DNA of 6,115 nt from Chloroflexota bacterium (GTDB taxonomy: Bacteria; Chloroflexota; Limnocylindria; Limnocylindrales; CSP1-4), in contig JAKAHX010000030.1 of assembly GCA_021814735.1 (NCBI GenBank), forward strand, positions 1 through 6,115, given 5' to 3'. A program made the translations under genes and the position numbers. Under the pieces are notes generated by a model that saw nothing but the letters and a program-made list of their open reading frames with translations, did not search any database and was not told where the DNA came from. This document shows positions 5,229 to 6,115 of the stretch, in pieces (positions within the stretch are counted from its first letter, which is position 1; every line of letters begins with the position of its first letter).

Positions 5229-6115
5229 GTGGTAGAAGTCGAAGACGACCAGGACATACCCGTTGTCGTCCCACACGCCGATCCCGACCGTGGAGTACTC
5301 CGGGTTCTTGAGGTTGACCCAGTGGCCGCCGTCGTACGACTTCTCGGACTGGAAGAAGAGGAGCGAGTTGATGGCCACCTGCCGCGGGTCGCCGGTCTGG
5401 CACCCGATGTTCTCGGCCCAGCGGTAACTCGTGTAGCCGGCGCGCGCCAGGCGGTCCCCGGGTGTCCCGTCGAGGAAGTGGCTGCACGCGTCGCGCACGG
5501 CCTGGTACCTGGCATAGGGGCGGGACACGTCGGTGGAGATCCCCGCGCTGAGGGTGAGCGGCGCGACGTAGGCGCTGTACTTGCCGGACCCGTACCCGTC
5601 GCAGGTGCCGTCCGAGCGGACCCAGCCGCCGGTCCGCGTGCAGTTCAGCAGCTGCAGCGCGTAGCGTTCCACGCTGAGCCAGGGGGCGCTGACCGGGGCA
5701 CCGGCCGACGGGGACGGCGCCGGGCTGGCCTTGGGGGCCGTGCGGGGAGTGCTGCCCGAGGCGGGCGCAGTGGCCGGCGCGGGCCTCACCGACGGAGCGG
5801 GCGCCGTCGTCTTCCGGGCCGACGCGGGCGTCGGGGCCACGACGCGGAAGGAGGCCCGCAGCGTCGCCCCCCCGCCCGGGAGCGCCACCGTTGCCCCGTC
5901 AGCCGACGTGGCCGACGACGCCAGTGCGAGGGTGTAGACGTGACCGGCCTCGAGGGCCCGCGCGGGGCTGAAGACCAGCACGGTCCCGTTGTCGACCCAG
6001 CTGAACGTCCCGCGCACGGCCGCGCCGGACGCCGCCGCCACGAGGCGGAACGCCGCCTGGCTGGTCGCGGGATCCATCGCCCGGTCGAAGCGGATGCTCA
6101 CCGACGCATCGGCAG
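5223..6115 (-). CDS. Secreted CAP-domain protein with Big_5 Ig-like domain, N-terminus beyond window edge
   Basis: Partial gene: the frame stays open through the right edge, so the GTG at 6101 is probably internal and the signal peptide lies outside. Residues below count from that GTG. Residues 1-88 look like a Big_5 (SbsA-type Ig-like) domain: IRFDRAMDP, GTVLVFSPARALEAGHVYTL, then a D-G turn and FRVVAP. About 89-140 is a Pro/Ala/Ser/Thr linker, typical of wall-spanning or surface proteins. About 141-292 is a CAP (SCP/PR-1) domain with WAENIGC, GGHW and YSTVGIGVWDDNGY. The CAP-cavity tetrad is plausibly His208, Glu230, Glu253 and His260. Cys154, 167, 206 and 234 could form two disulfides, which supports export. 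CAP roles in bacteria are poorly defined (adhesion, lipid binding or proteolysis have been suggested), so I give no specific activity. It ends in FDFYHP and is followed four bases later by the small CxxC protein. Confidence 0.88.
   Translation of the reverse strand, partial: ADASVSIRFDRAMDPATSQAAFRLVAAASGAAVRGTFSWVDNGTVLVFSPARALEAGHVYTLALASSATSADGATVALPGGGATLRASFRVVAPTPASARKTTAPAPSVRPAPATAPASGSTPRTAPKASPAPSPSAGAPVSAPWLSVERYALQLLNCTRTGGWVRSDGTCDGYGSGKYSAYVAPLTLSAGISTDVSRPYARYQAVRDACSHFLDGTPGDRLARAGYTSYRWAENIGCQTGDPRQVAINSLLFFQSEKSYDGGHWVNLKNPEYSTVGIGVWDDNGYVLVVFDFYHP

Noticed and set aside
5219..5515. N-terminal extension of the small protein back to 5515
   Set aside because: The stretch is Ser/Thr/Arg-rich and out of frame with the CAP domain it overlaps. 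The plausible protein begins at the GTG at 5218.
1..6115. A CRISPR array, tRNA/rRNA gene or defence island
   Set aside because: I saw no spaced direct repeats, no tRNA- or rRNA-like stretches, and nearly all bases are used by five minus-strand genes.

Overview
All five genes in this GC-rich window lie on the minus strand, so transcription runs from high to low coordinates. Read that way, the order is: a secreted CAP-domain protein (5' end outside the window), a small unrecognised protein, a short intergenic region with a hairpin and a promoter, then topA (DNA topoisomerase I), a xerC/xerD-type tyrosine recombinase, and a MurJ/MviN-type lipid flippase cut by the low-coordinate edge. There is no gene-free stretch over about 110 bases. 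I see no RNA gene, mobile element or CRISPR array.

The organism is a GC-rich bacterium. Three things suggest, by inference only, a Chloroflexota-like lineage (Thermomicrobia or Limnocylindria/Ellin6529-type relatives): the style of the TopA C-terminal zinc-ribbon array, a MurJ homologue that lacks several arginines essential in E. coli, and a Big_5 + CAP secreted protein. No 16S gene or other lineage marker is present, so this is a guess from protein style.

Region by region: 6115-5223 is the CAP protein (Ig-like Big_5 domain, Pro/Ala/Thr linker, CAP domain). 5218-4901 is a 105-residue protein that starts 4 bases after the CAP stop. 4897-4792 is intergenic: a very stable GC hairpin just after the upstream stop, a second imperfect palindrome, then an extended -10 promoter placed so close to the topA ATG that the transcript is probably leaderless. 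4791-2323 is topA, 2326-1247 is the recombinase and 1250-1 is murJ. These last three are joined by two identical GTGA stop/start overlaps, which implies one translationally coupled operon.

The topA-xer pairing recalls the topA-trmFO-xerC (codV) order of Bacillus. It makes sense as a chromosome-maintenance unit (supercoil relaxation plus chromosome-dimer resolution), with a cell-wall precursor transporter translated next. I did not find a clearly new defence or mobile system. The points most worth a second look are the substituted MurJ residues, the altered first zinc finger of TopA, the leaderless topA promoter, the unrecognised CxxC protein paired with the CAP protein, and an 8-bp duplication that seems to have split an ancestral GTGA overlap between those two genes.
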